Shown one piece after another: positions 48,817 through 60,645 of a stretch of 64,000 nucleotides of DNA. The stretch covers positions 23,858 through 87,857 of the forward strand of contig CAMCEE010000005.1 of NCBI GenBank assembly GCA_945873815.1, given 5' to 3'. Both the position numbers and the translations under genes were made by a program. Under the pieces are notes generated by a model. That model searched no databases, was not told the origin of the DNA, and saw only the letters and a list, made by a program, of their open reading frames with translations. Origin of the DNA: an uncultured Caryophanales bacterium. Lineage in GTDB: Bacteria; Bacillota_I; Bacilli_A; RFN20; CAG-449. The first letter of the stretch is position 1. Each line of letters starts with the position of its first letter.

Positions 48817-50115
48817 ATGAAAAAGAAAAAAGTAATTATTTTATCTTCTATATGTCTTGTTTTTCTTACATTATTAGGTTTTATTGGATATAATTTTTTC
48901 TTTGTTCCAAGTCAATTTAATCCACATCAATTAAACTATCGAGAAGAAAGAAAATTAAACGAAATTATTTCTAAAGAAGATGCCTTATATGATTTTGATG
49001 AATTAGTAAAACAAGTAGAGAATGTTCATCCTATATTTATCGATGGAACATTAGATAAAACATTCTATGAGATAGCTAAAAAAATGATAAGAAGTAAGAT
49101 CTATCAATCTATGACTATTTTAGATTTTAAAGTTATTGCATCAAAATATATGACACTATTTAAAGATGGACATACTAAGTTTAGTTGGTATAATGCTAAT
49201 AAGGTTTTAGATTGTGAAATTGATTATATTGATGGAAAGTTGGTCTTAATAAAAAATGATAAAAACTTAATTATCACTGAATTTAATGGCAAACCAGTTG
49301 AAGAAGTGTATTCTTTTATTAATTCAATTCTTCCAAGTGAGAATGAAAGTGGAATAAAAGCTAATTATTCGTTTTATTCAAAAGTTAAATCAGTTTTAGA
49401 TATTGCTTTAGATATGGAAACAAATGATATTGAGTTTACTTTTGAAGATGGCACAAAAGAAATTTATCCATTTATTGATTATGAAATCAATTATGAAACA
49501 AATAAATATTATTTTTTAGGTGATACTTTTATAGTAGATTTTAATGAATGTTATATTGATGAAAACTTACATGATATTGTAAACAATATGAAAAAAGCAA
49601 AAGAAAATGGAACAAAGGATTTTATTATCGATGCTAGAAATAACCCAGGTGGTAATTCTAACGCTTGTAAGATGCTTTTAGAAGCATTAGATATGGAGGC
49701 ACCAAAATATGGATTACTTACTAGATGTTCAAAAGAGGTTTCATATCAAATCGGATATTTGAAATCCTTTGGAACATATGAAACAAGTCCTTCAAATGTT
49801 GCTAAAAAGAATGAGAATATTAATCTTTATGCTTTATCAGATCGAAACACTTTTTCTTCTGCAACTATGTTACTTTGCTATATTAGAGATGGGCATTTAG
49901 GAACTATTATCGGTGAAGGAAGTGCGAATAAGCCTTGTTGTTATGGAGATATTTATCAATTCCAATTATCAAATTCAAATTTAATTGGTACAATATCTCA
50001 TAAGAAGTTTCTTCGTCCTAGTGGCGATACAAGCGAAGATATGTTAGTTCCTGATTATATAACTTCATCTTCTAATGCCTTGAATAAAGCATTAGAATTG
50101 ATTGACAAAGAGTAG
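48817..50115 (+). CDS. S41-family (tricorn/CtpA-like) serine peptidase, membrane-anchored
   Basis: The 432-residue protein has an N-terminal membrane helix at about residues 5-30, so the enzyme part is outside. It carries S41 signatures: DGHTKFSW near residue 118, FIIDARNNPGGNS near 270, and NTFSSATMLLCYIRDG near 344, where the nucleophile serine is expected. Then comes GEGSANKPCCYGD. The His and Ser arrangement resembles tricorn-core peptidases more than CtpA with its catalytic Lys. Substrate unknown. It lies alone between the tRNA terminator and the ATP synthase genes, behind an AAAAGGAG site. Confidence 0.8.
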   Translation: MKKKKVIILSSICLVFLTLLGFIGYNFFFVPSQFNPHQLNYREERKLNEIISKEDALYDFDELVKQVENVHPIFIDGTLDKTFYEIAKKMIRSKIYQSMTILDFKVIASKYMTLFKDGHTKFSWYNANKVLDCEIDYIDGKLVLIKNDKNLIITEFNGKPVEEVYSFINSILPSENESGIKANYSFYSKVKSVLDIALDMETNDIEFTFEDGTKEIYPFIDYEINYETNKYYFLGDTFIVDFNECYIDENLHDIVNNMKKAKENGTKDFIIDARNNPGGNSNACKMLLEALDMEAPKYGLLTRCSKEVSYQIGYLKSFGTYETSPSNVAKKNENINLYALSDRNTFSSATMLLCYIRDGHLGTIIGEGSANKPCCYGDIYQFQLSNSNLIGTISHKKFLRPSGDTSEDMLVPDYITSSSNALNKALELIDKE

Positions 50116-50119
50116 ATTT

Positions 50120-50494
50120 ATGGATGATTCAAAAAAGAAAGTAAAATTAACTATAAAATGGATATTAATAGTGTGTTTATCAGCATTTTTAATATCTTCA
50201 TTTTGCTTTTTTATTGATATGATTTATATACCTTTAGGCTTTATTATTGGAATGATAATATCTATTATAAATCTAATTATCCTATATGAGTTTTCATATT
50301 ATTTAACTAGACCGAATTCTAATTATCGTTTCCTATCCTTTTTATCGTATTTTATTCGACTATTATTATATGGATTGGGTTTCTTTATCTGTATAATTCT
50401 TGAATATTACAATGTTAAAATTTTTTTCTGGGGTACATGTCTTGCTTCATATTTGTTTTCGATAGGGATTATAACTATAATCTTTAGGAAATAA
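50120..50494 (+). CDS. atpI: ATP synthase subunit I-like membrane protein
   Basis: The 124-residue protein has four hydrophobic segments (about residues 12-30, 36-58, 74-92 and 98-120) and sits directly before atpB, where AtpI, an assembly aid for the c ring, is normally encoded. Sequence similarity to AtpI is weak, as usual for this family, so the call rests mainly on topology and position. The start at 50120 lies five bases after the peptidase stop. A frame start at 50102 inside that gene is less likely. Confidence 0.55.
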   Translation: MDDSKKKVKLTIKWILIVCLSAFLISSFCFFIDMIYIPLGFIIGMIISIINLIILYEFSYYLTRPNSNYRFLSFLSYFIRLLLYGLGFFICIILEYYNVKIFFWGTCLASYLFSIGIITIIFRK

Positions 50495-50535
50495 ATTAAG
50501 TATGTCTTTAAAAGATAATGTATAGTGGAATATTT

Positions 50536-50558
50536 TATAATTATGATATATAATTATA
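50536..50558 (+). promoter_or_regulatory. Inverted repeat with -10-like boxes before atpB
   Basis: TATAATTAT, five bases, ATAATTATA. It holds two TATAAT boxes (50536 and 50549) but I see no good -35 box. It may be an internal promoter or an operator for the main ATP synthase genes. Confidence 0.4.
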
Positions 50559-50571
50559 CAAGTGAGGTTAT

Positions 50572-51611
<1,040 letters not shown>

Positions 51612-51613
51612 TA

Positions 51614-52201
51614 ATGAAAAAGAAATTATTGCAATTTTCAGCAATTATAGTATCTTTATTCAGTTTAGTTTCCTGTAATGGTCAACCTGTTGATCAAGAA
51701 AGCTTTGCTGAAAAGATGTTTGGTAGTTGGCAAGCATTATTGATTCAATTAGGCGCGACTCTAATCATGTTCTTGATCGCTGGTAAGTTTTTAATGAAAC
51801 CAGTAAGAGAAATCTTAAGAAAAAGACAAGAATATGTTATGAAACAAATATCTGATGCTGAAGATACTAAAAAAGAAGCAGAATTGAAAAACAAAGAAGC
51901 TGATGAAAGAATCATTGATTTAAATCGTCAAGCAAAGGAGATTCTTGATTCTGCGAAGAAAAGTGCTGATGATATGAAGAAAAAAGCAAGTGAAGAAATT
52001 GCATCTGAAAATATGCATCAAAAACAATTACTTGCAAAACAATTAGAACAAGAAAAAGAGAAAGCAAAAGAAGAAATTCGTAAAGAAATTATTGATGTTG
52101 CTCTTGTTGCTTCTAGTTCAATTTTAAAAAGAGAAGTTAATGAGAAAGACAATAAAAAAATCATTGATGATTTTATAAAGGAAGTTGATGCAAATGACTA
52201 A
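51614..52201 (+). CDS. atpF: ATP synthase F0 subunit b, lipoprotein form
   Basis: Subunit b is the peripheral stalk. The 195-residue protein starts with a lipoprotein signal ending in SLVSC (Cys 21), then a membrane helix at about 39-60 (ALLIQLGATLIMFLIAGKFL), then a long charged helix (KPVREILRKRQEYVMKQISDAEDTKK and on) that dimerises. The lipoprotein form is known in Mollicutes. Its end overlaps atpH by eight bases. Confidence 0.93.
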   Translation: MKKKLLQFSAIIVSLFSLVSCNGQPVDQESFAEKMFGSWQALLIQLGATLIMFLIAGKFLMKPVREILRKRQEYVMKQISDAEDTKKEAELKNKEADERIIDLNRQAKEILDSAKKSADDMKKKASEEIASENMHQKQLLAKQLEQEKEKAKEEIRKEIIDVALVASSSILKREVNEKDNKKIIDDFIKEVDAND

Positions 52202-52730
52202 TTTAGGAAAAAGATATGCATCAGCACTTTTGAGTATTGCTGTTCAAGAAGAGAAAAATGAGGAATATCGTGAATATGTTAAGATGATCATTAGTATATT
52301 GGATGAAGATGATAGTTTAATTAGACTTCTTGATTCAGCTAATCTTACTAAGGATGAAAAAAAGGCCATTATTGATAATGTCTTCCATTCTTTCCCTTAT
52401 GAGAATGTAAAGAACACTTTAAAAGTTATTATCGATAATGGGCGAAGCAGATATATAAAAGATATATTGAATGCATTTGTATCCTTATCTAACGCAAAAG
52501 ATGGTATTTCGGAAGGATTTATCTATTCTGCACAAAAACTAACAAAAGAAGAAATTGAAAGAATAAGTTCTTCAATTAGCAAAAAAATTGGTAAAAAAGT
52601 ATATTTACTTCCAAAGATTGATGAAGAATTAATCGGTGGTTTTAAAATAGTAATCGATGATTATGTATTCGATACTTCTATTCTTCATAAAATCGAAGAA
52701 TTGAAATCGTCATTGATAGAAAGGAATTAA
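52194..52730 (+). CDS. atpH: ATP synthase F1 subunit delta
   Basis: Delta joins the peripheral stalk to the alpha3-beta3 head. The 178-residue protein opens with LGKRYASALLSIA and ends with IGGFKIVIDDYVFDTSI, both family hallmarks. I choose the ATG at 52194, nine bases after AAAGGAAG; the ATG at 52188 is too near that site. Confidence 0.92.
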   Translation: MTNLGKRYASALLSIAVQEEKNEEYREYVKMIISILDEDDSLIRLLDSANLTKDEKKAIIDNVFHSFPYENVKNTLKVIIDNGRSRYIKDILNAFVSLSNAKDGISEGFIYSAQKLTKEEIERISSSISKKIGKKVYLLPKIDEELIGGFKIVIDDYVFDTSILHKIEELKSSLIERN

Positions 52731-52733
52731 GAT

Positions 52734-54248
52734 ATGATTATCAAACCAAATGAAATATCAGAATTGATTAAAGAGCAAATTAAATCATATTCACATAAAC
52801 TAGAAACAACGGACGTTGGAAGCGTAGTTTCTGTTGGCGATGGTGTTGCAACTGTATATGGTTTAGATAATTGTATGCTCAATGAATTACTAGAATTTCC
52901 AAATGGAATATATGGTATGGCCCTCAATTTGAATGAAAGTTCGGTTGGTGTAGTTATGCTTGGCGAAGATCGTCTTATTCGTGAAGGTGACATCGTTAAA
53001 AGAACAGGTAAAGTCGTTGAAGTACCAGTTGGAGATAATATGCTTGGACGTGTGGTAAATGCCCTTGGCCAACCAATTGATGGACTAGGCCCTATTTCTA
53101 CAACTAAAACTCGCCCAATTGAAAGAATTGCTCCTGGAGTAATGACTCGTAAAAGTGTTTCAACTCCTCTTCAAACAGGTATTAAAGCAATCGATGCGAT
53201 GATTCCTATAGGTAGAGGACAAAGAGAACTAATTATCGGTGATCGTCAAACTGGGAAAACCGCAATTGCAATTGATACAATTTTGAATCAAAAAGGGAAG
53301 AATTGTTTATGTATTTATGTAGCAATTGGACAAAAGAATTCAACTGTTGCTCATATTGTTGAAAGATTAAAGAATGCTGGAGCAATGGAATATACAACCG
53401 TTGTATCTGCTACTGCATCCGAATTAGCTCCTTTACAATATTTGGCTCCATATTCAGGAGTAACAATTGCGGAAGAATGGATGGAAAGTGGAAAAGATTG
53501 CTTGATTGTATATGATGATTTATCAAAGCATGCAGTTGCTTATAGAACAATCGCATTACTTTTAAGAAGAGCACCAGGAAGAGAAGCTTATCCTGGAGAT
53601 GTTTTCTATCTTCATAGTAGATTACTTGAAAGAGCATGTAGAGTCGATGAAAAAAATGGTGGTGGATCAATTACTGCTTTACCAATTATTGAAACGCAAG
53701 CTGGTGATATATCTGCTTATATTCCGACAAATGTTATTTCTATCACAGATGGACAAATATTTTTGCAAACAGAATTATTTAATGCTGGACAAAGACCTGC
53801 AGTTGATTCTGGTTTAAGCGTTAGCCGTGTAGGTAGTGCAGCTCAAATTAAAGCGATGAAACAAGTTGCTGGATCTTTGAAAATCGAACTTGCAAACTAT
53901 CGTGAGTTACAAGCTTTCTCACAATTTGGCTCAGATTTAGATGCGGAAACAAAACGCGTATTAGTTCATGGTGAGAAACTCATGGAAGTATTAAAACAAA
54001 ATCAATATGATCCATTTGATGTTAATCGTCAAATAATCGAATTATTTATCGCTAAAAATTATTTGATTGATGATATTGAAACGAACAAAATTCAATCACT
54101 TTTATCGTCAATTTATGATGATATTTCGATTAATCATAAGGAAATCATTGATGAATTAGTCGAAAAGAAGATTATTTCAAAAGAATTAGAATCTAAAATT
54201 CTCACTATATGTAAAGAACTTGTTAATAAATATAAAGAGATTATTTAA
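52734..54248 (+). CDS. atpA: ATP synthase F1 subunit alpha
   Basis: The regulatory nucleotide-binding subunit of the F1 head, 504 residues. Walker [10 protein letters not shown] near residue 169, the Walker B region [13 protein letters not shown], and the family signature [17 protein letters not shown] near 360 are intact. It starts three bases after atpH. Confidence 0.98.
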   Translation: MIIKPNEISELIKEQIKSYSHKLETTDVGSVVSVGDGVATVYGLDNCMLNELLEFPNGIYGMALNLNESSVGVVMLGEDRLIREGDIVKRTGKVVEVPVGDNMLGRVVNALGQPIDGLGPISTTKTRPIERIAPGVMTRKSVSTPLQTGIKAIDAMIPIGRGQRELIIGDRQTGKTAIAIDTILNQKGKNCLCIYVAIGQKNSTVAHIVERLKNAGAMEYTTVVSATASELAPLQYLAPYSGVTIAEEWMESGKDCLIVYDDLSKHAVAYRTIALLLRRAPGREAYPGDVFYLHSRLLERACRVDEKNGGGSITALPIIETQAGDISAYIPTNVISITDGQIFLQTELFNAGQRPAVDSGLSVSRVGSAAQIKAMKQVAGSLKIELANYRELQAFSQFGSDLDAETKRVLVHGEKLMEVLKQNQYDPFDVNRQIIELFIAKNYLIDDIETNKIQSLLSSIYDDISINHKEIIDELVEKKIISKELESKILTICKELVNKYKEII

Positions 54249-54262
54249 AGAGGATTATCAGC

Positions 54263-55123
54263 ATGTCTTTAGGCTTACAAGCGACAAAAAGAAGAATTTC
54301 TAGCGTTAATAATACGAAAAAGATTACTAATGCGATGAAGTTAGTCGCAACTTCTAAATTGAGAATATGGAAGAATAAACTTGGTGGAACGAGTGTTTAT
54401 GCTTCAACATTACACCATCTAATGGGTGTTCTTTCATTATGCGTAGGAAAGGAAAATCTTAAGGCAGTATATCCATATGATGAAACTGTAGATTCTACTT
54501 TATATATTATTATTACTTCTTCTTTAGGACTTTGCGGCGGATATAATTATGGAGTTTATAAATTAGCTCAAAAGCAAATTGATAAAAGTAAAGATAAGGT
54601 TGTTGTTATTGGAACAAAAGGATATTCTTATTTTAATAAGAATAAATATAATGTAGATGATAAATTTGTCAATTTATTAAATGATTATGATTTACAAAAA
54701 GTAAGAGAATTACGTAACTACGTTATGTCTTTACTTGATAATCGAAAAGTTAGTAAAGTAAGAATCATATATACTTCATTCATTAATTCGATTACCTTTA
54801 TACCAAAATGTGAAGATGTATTTCCGCTTACAAATATTGATGGGGAAGAACCTACGCAAAAAGAAAAAGATATGCTTATTGAACCAAATCCAGAGATTGT
54901 CTTAAAAAACATTATCCCTTTATACATTGAGAGTTTAATAAATGGGAGAATAATCGAATCATCTGTTTCTGAACAAGCCTCGAGATCTAATGCGATGGAT
55001 TCAGCAACAGATAATGCAAAAGATATATTAAGTAAATTACAAATTCAATATAATAAAGCCCGTCAACAAGCAATTACTCAAGAGATTACGGAAATTGTTG
55101 GTGGAGCAAATGCACAAGAATAG
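54263..55123 (+). CDS. atpG: ATP synthase F1 subunit gamma
   Basis: Gamma is the rotating shaft. The 286-residue protein shows the N-terminal helix with KRRISSVNNTKKITNAMKLV and the C-terminal helix with SRSNAMDSATDNAKDILSKL, the two conserved coiled-coil ends, and TSSLGLCGGYN in the core. Ends just before the atpD ribosome site. Confidence 0.96.
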   Translation: MSLGLQATKRRISSVNNTKKITNAMKLVATSKLRIWKNKLGGTSVYASTLHHLMGVLSLCVGKENLKAVYPYDETVDSTLYIIITSSLGLCGGYNYGVYKLAQKQIDKSKDKVVVIGTKGYSYFNKNKYNVDDKFVNLLNDYDLQKVRELRNYVMSLLDNRKVSKVRIIYTSFINSITFIPKCEDVFPLTNIDGEEPTQKEKDMLIEPNPEIVLKNIIPLYIESLINGRIIESSVSEQASRSNAMDSATDNAKDILSKLQIQYNKARQQAITQEITEIVGGANAQE

Positions 55124-56533
<1,410 letters not shown>

Positions 56534-56536
56534 TTT

Positions 56537-56950
56537 ATGGATAATAATTCGAATTGCATTAAATTACGTGTTACTAGCCCTGAAGGAATTCAATATGAGG
56601 CTAATATTAGAAGCCTACATATTAAATCGATTGATGGAGAATTAACAATTCTTCCAAAACATTTTCCTTTACTTACTAACGTTGTTGTATCAATATGTCA
56701 TTTCATTGAAGATAATAATATAGTTGAAGCTTATGTTGGAGATGGAATAATGCACGTAAGTGAGAATATGATAGAACTTATTGTTGAAGCATTTACACTT
56801 AAAAATGACATCGACATTGAAAGAGCGAGAAAAGCAAAAGAAAGAGCAGAGGAACGATTAAATAGTTTAGATCCTTCGATTGATAAAATCCGTGCTCATA
56901 AAGCACTTGTTAGAGCAGAAGCTCGAATTAGTTTATGGGAGAAAAAATAA
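56537..56950 (+). CDS. atpC: ATP synthase F1 subunit epsilon
   Basis: Epsilon couples the shaft to the c ring and can inhibit hydrolysis. The 137-residue protein has the N-terminal beta sandwich (VTSPEGIQYEANIRSLHIK, GELTILPKHFPLLTN) and a C-terminal helical hairpin rich in Ala, Glu and Arg. It starts three bases after atpD and ends the ATP synthase set. Confidence 0.93.
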   Translation: MDNNSNCIKLRVTSPEGIQYEANIRSLHIKSIDGELTILPKHFPLLTNVVVSICHFIEDNNIVEAYVGDGIMHVSENMIELIVEAFTLKNDIDIERARKAKERAEERLNSLDPSIDKIRAHKALVRAEARISLWEKK

Positions 56951-56951
56951 T

Positions 56952-57872
56952 ATGAAAGAAGAAATGAGTAATTATTTAAATAAACTACTAAGTTTTAAAG
57001 AAAGAGAATCTAGAAAATTCATTTCAATAAACAATATTTTTAAATCTAAAATTTTTCTTTCTTTCATTATTTTATATATTGCCTATAATGTTTTTTCATT
57101 ATCATCATATATTATTAATATCGTGCAAAATCCAACAAATTCTTCATTTGTTATTTCACAAATTATTTCTATTTTACTTAGTTCAATCATTCCAATCTTT
57201 TTTGCTAGATTATTGATTTTGCAACATATTAATTTAAAAAAAGATGAAAATGCTTATAATCCAGTCTTTAAAAGAACATTATCCATCGTTAAATTTGCAA
57301 AAACATTATTGATATTTGTTGGAATTATAACTCTAATCTGTGGTATCTTTTATTTATATCTTTCTTCAGCTATTCAATTATCTGATGAATTATATGAATA
57401 TTATTATAGTTTAGGCTTTACAAATGAAGATATTCTTGCAATAAAAAATTCAGGGTATTCTTATATTATTACTTCTATTTTTAATTTGTCATTAGCATTT
57501 TCTTTTTCTCGAATTGCGAAAACTATGGTAGCTTCTGTTATTTTAGATCAAACATTCGAACAAGATTTAAATACGAATACTTTGATTTCTATTGTTATCA
57601 TATCATTATTTGCTTTATTTAATCTATTAAGTACAATCTTATCGTTTTGTGGAATAGAATCAATCATATCACCATACCCAATTATAAAATTCGATGCATA
57701 TAGCATATTATATATTATTGGTTCTATTATTTATATCGCTTATATGATTATTGGAATTATCATCTTAATAAAGATAAAAAGTGCAATATTCAATAATGAG
57801 GGCTCAACCAATCCTCTATATGGCAATGATGTTTATACAATTAATTTAGATGATAATAAAACTAATGAATAA
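56952..57872 (+). CDS. Polytopic membrane protein of unknown function
   Basis: The 306-residue protein has a short charged head and about six to seven hydrophobic segments (about 29-48, 60-85, 112-138, 170-190, 212-235 and 250-275). It begins one base after the atpC stop behind GGGAGAAAA, so it is read with the ATP synthase genes, and a terminator follows. No family recognised, and nothing ties it to the synthase except position. Frames starting further upstream lie inside atpC and are not used. Confidence 0.6.
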   Translation: MKEEMSNYLNKLLSFKERESRKFISINNIFKSKIFLSFIILYIAYNVFSLSSYIINIVQNPTNSSFVISQIISILLSSIIPIFFARLLILQHINLKKDENAYNPVFKRTLSIVKFAKTLLIFVGIITLICGIFYLYLSSAIQLSDELYEYYYSLGFTNEDILAIKNSGYSYIITSIFNLSLAFSFSRIAKTMVASVILDQTFEQDLNTNTLISIVIISLFALFNLLSTILSFCGIESIISPYPIIKFDAYSILYIIGSIIYIAYMIIGIIILIKIKSAIFNNEGSTNPLYGNDVYTINLDDNKTNE

Positions 57873-57895
57873 AATAAATGAATTTATGGGTTATC

Positions 57896-57927
57896 AAGGA
57901 CAAACTTACTTGTGTTTGTCCTTTTTT
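57896..57927 (+). terminator. Terminator of the ATP synthase operon
   Basis: A 10-bp perfect stem AAGGACAAAC / GTTTGTCCTT with an 8-base loop runs into six T. The 130 bases from here to the converging terminator hold no gene. Confidence 0.93.
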
Positions 57928-58061
57928 CTAGGTTTAAAATGACCTATTTTATCATTTTTTGTTTTGGCTAGTATATCTCCTTGTTTTTTTGTTTGAACAC
58001 TAATTATAAGACAGGTATATACTTTTTTTAATTTTAAAGATTTTAGATACTAATTTGCATC

Positions 58062-58108
58062 AAAAAAATGTGGGGGTAAAAGAACCCATAAAATTCTTTA
58101 TCCCACAT
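58062..58108 (-). terminator. Terminator of the pyk-ROK operon
   Basis: On the minus strand ATGTGGG pairs with CCCACAT, extended by an imperfect AAAGAA / TTCTTT arm, and a run of seven T follows. It lies 60 bases after the ROK kinase stop and faces the ATP synthase terminator. Confidence 0.85.
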
Positions 58109-58168
58109 CTAAACCATTTTTAAATCTATAGAATCTTTTAATAAACGAATCAATTTTTATTTTGATTT

Positions 58169-59026
58169 TTATTGAATTGCAAATGCGACGGATACTCCAC
58201 CCATCAATCCAGCATCTTGATCAAATTTAGCAAGAACTAATTTGATACGTTTTAATGGGAATGTTGCGATAATATCATTCGCACGTTTTTCTAAGTCTTC
58301 AAAGAAGTATTTTGAAGATTTCATAACTCCTCCAGAGAGAACAATTTTATCTAGATTGAATTCCATTTGTGTGTTTGCTAGGAATAATGATACTAAAGTT
58401 ATCCATTCTTCATACACTTTATGAGCAATCTCATTTGTATCTTTCATTTCAAACATCATTCCTGCATGAGGAATATCTAATCCGAGTTCCTTACATGATT
58501 TAACAATACCATTTCCAGAACATTTGTTTTCAAATTTGACGAGCTTTCCGTCTATTAACATTGAAGTATGACCGATTTCAAAAGCTAAATCAACCATCTT
58601 ATGATCATAGATTAAGCATCCTCCAATTCCTGTAGAGATTGTGATAAAATACGAATCTCTTGCATCCTTTGTTGCTCCAAATGAAGCTTCAGCAAGAGCA
58701 GTGCAATTCGCATCATTTTTGATTTCGACTTTAAATCCATATCTTTTTTCAAGCATAGCTTTCAAATCAAAATCCTTTATACCTAAATTAGGCAAAATCC
58801 TTACTACATCGTGTTCTACAAGCCCACAAGCTGATATTCCTACTCGATCGATATTGTATTTTTTATAATCGAGGGAATCTATCATACGACAGATTTGATT
58901 GAATAAGCCTTCTTTATCATTTTTTGTCGTTGGTTCACGTCTAACATCTAATATTTCAAGATTTTCATTAACAATACCAATTCTTAAATTTGTTCCACCC
59001 AAATCGATTGACATTACATTTTTCAT
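58169..59026 (-). CDS. ROK-family sugar kinase (probable glucokinase)
   Basis: The 285-residue protein has the ROK ATP-binding motif SIDLGGTNLRIGIV at its start, the catalytic region NDANCTALAEASFGA near residue 100, and TISTGIGGCLI near 128. The EIGHTS histidine is kept, but the zinc motif CxCGxxGC that follows in most ROK kinases is lost (here KFENKCSGNGI), so it may not bind zinc in the usual way. It lies four bases after pyk on the minus strand and is likely read with it. The pairing supports a role as glucokinase feeding glycolysis; fructokinase or an amino-sugar kinase remain possible. Confidence 0.8.
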   Translation of the reverse strand: MKNVMSIDLGGTNLRIGIVNENLEILDVRREPTTKNDKEGLFNQICRMIDSLDYKKYNIDRVGISACGLVEHDVVRILPNLGIKDFDLKAMLEKRYGFKVEIKNDANCTALAEASFGATKDARDSYFITISTGIGGCLIYDHKMVDLAFEIGHTSMLIDGKLVKFENKCSGNGIVKSCKELGLDIPHAGMMFEMKDTNEIAHKVYEEWITLVSLFLANTQMEFNLDKIVLSGGVMKSSKYFFEDLEKRANDIIATFPLKRIKLVLAKFDQDAGLMGGVSVAFAIQ

Positions 59027-59029
59027 ATT

Positions 59030-60484
59030 CTATTCCACCTCTTTAATCTTGTTTACTGTGATAATCTTCATAAAGTTTGTTTTTCCGGTTCCCGTTGGTG
59101 TTCCACCAGTTAAAATTATTTGAGAACCTGGTTCTATTCCTAATTCTCGGGCTTTTAATAAAGCAAGAACTTCCATTTCTTCGATGAATTGAGGAATATA
59201 TGGAATGTATACAGGATAGACTCCCCATTTCATACAATTTGATTTGCAGACGGATAAATCATTTGATACAGAAATAATAGGGCAAGATGGACGAGCTTTT
59301 GATAAACGAGAGATCGTATCATTATTTTCGGTTAAGCATACGATTAATTTTGCTCCAATTAATAGAGCAGTAGTTGCAACGGAATTTGATATCGCATCAC
59401 TATTGCTTTTATCTGATGTTTCAAATGCTTCTTTTGCTAGACGATCATATGGAAGATAATCCTCAATCTTGTTCGAGATTTTTGCTTGCATTGCACAAGC
59501 TTCAACTGGATATTCTCCAGATGCTGATTCTGCGCTTAACATTACGCAATCAGTTCCCATTAATACTGCATTTGCAACATCGGAAACTTCTGCTCTAGTA
59601 GGATTTGGATTAGTTTTCATCGATTCTAGCATTTGTGTTGCTGTAATAACTGGTTTTCCTGCCTTATGTGATTTTTCAATTAGAGTTCTTTGTACAACAG
59701 GAACTTCTTCACTTGGAATTTCTACTCCTAAATCACCTCTTGCAACCATAATACCATCTGAAGATTCGATGATATCATCGATATTTTCAAGTGCGATAGG
59801 ATTTTCAATTTTTGAGATGATTTTTATATCCTCACGTCCATTATCTTTAAGGATTTTTCTAATATCTAGTATATCTTGTTTAGTTCTAACAAATGATGCT
59901 GCGATAAATGATACATCATGTTTACATCCCCAAACTATGTCGTTATAGTCTTTTTCTGATATATAATCCATGTTGATTTTGGTATCAGGACAATTCACTC
60001 CACGCGTATTCTTGATTACATGATGATTTAATGCCTTACAAATTAATTCGCGTTTTTCTTCATCTTTACTAGTAACAACAAGAGTAAGATTTCCATCGTC
60101 GAGTTTGATGCGATCACCAATCTTGCAATCATCGTATAGTTTATCGTAAGTTACTGATAATAATTCACTTGTACCAAGAACTTCTTTCATTGATATTCTA
60201 ACAATTTGATCTGTTTTAATTAAACAAGAACCATTAACAAAAGAATGAGTTCTTATTTCTGGACCTTTTGTATCGAGCATTATTGGAATGATTATTTTAT
60301 GATCTTTCCATAATTTATTTGCAATATCGATTTTTTTTAAATGTTCTTCATAAGATCCATGAGAAAAATTTATTCTCATTACATTCATTCCTGCATTAGA
60401 TAGTTCTAAACATTTTTCATAAGTATCAGATGAAGGACCAATCGTACATACGATTTTTGTCTTTTTAGAAATGTTCATTTTCAT
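59030..60484 (-). CDS. pyk: Pyruvate kinase
   Basis: Pyruvate kinase makes ATP and pyruvate from phosphoenolpyruvate. The 484-residue protein has KIVCTIGPSS, MRINFSHGSYEEH, MLDTKGPEIRTH, the metal and substrate site GIMVARGDLGVEIPSEEVP, and TATQMLESM. It ends with the regular regulatory C domain and lacks the extra PEP-binding tail of Bacillus and Geobacillus enzymes. The first ATG (60484) is preserved because GAGG lies about seven bases upstream of it. The AT-rich region upstream contains a possible -10 but no clear -35. Confidence 0.97.
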   Translation of the reverse strand: MKMNISKKTKIVCTIGPSSDTYEKCLELSNAGMNVMRINFSHGSYEEHLKKIDIANKLWKDHKIIIPIMLDTKGPEIRTHSFVNGSCLIKTDQIVRISMKEVLGTSELLSVTYDKLYDDCKIGDRIKLDDGNLTLVVTSKDEEKRELICKALNHHVIKNTRGVNCPDTKINMDYISEKDYNDIVWGCKHDVSFIAASFVRTKQDILDIRKILKDNGREDIKIISKIENPIALENIDDIIESSDGIMVARGDLGVEIPSEEVPVVQRTLIEKSHKAGKPVITATQMLESMKTNPNPTRAEVSDVANAVLMGTDCVMLSAESASGEYPVEACAMQAKISNKIEDYLPYDRLAKEAFETSDKSNSDAISNSVATTALLIGAKLIVCLTENNDTISRLSKARPSCPIISVSNDLSVCKSNCMKWGVYPVYIPYIPQFIEEMEVLALLKARELGIEPGSQIILTGGTPTGTGKTNFMKIITVNKIKEVE

Positions 60485-60615
60485 ATTAATACCTCAATCA
60501 AATTATATATAATATAATTCTTATTTAAAATATTTTTTTTGAAATACGTTTCTTTTCTTTATAATTGTCTTCTTGAATTTTTAAGAAAAAAGAAATGATA
60601 TTTATAAACGCGCTA

Positions 60616-60624
60616 TGATATAAT
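60616..60624 (+). promoter_or_regulatory. Extended -10 promoter of dnaB
   Basis: TGATATAAT gives a perfect TATAAT with the extended -10 TG one base upstream; no good -35 is seen. It lies 21 bases before the dnaB ATG, within the 160-base space between the divergent pyk and dnaB genes. Confidence 0.55.
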
Positions 60625-60645
60625 TATGCTACTAGAGGGAAAGTT

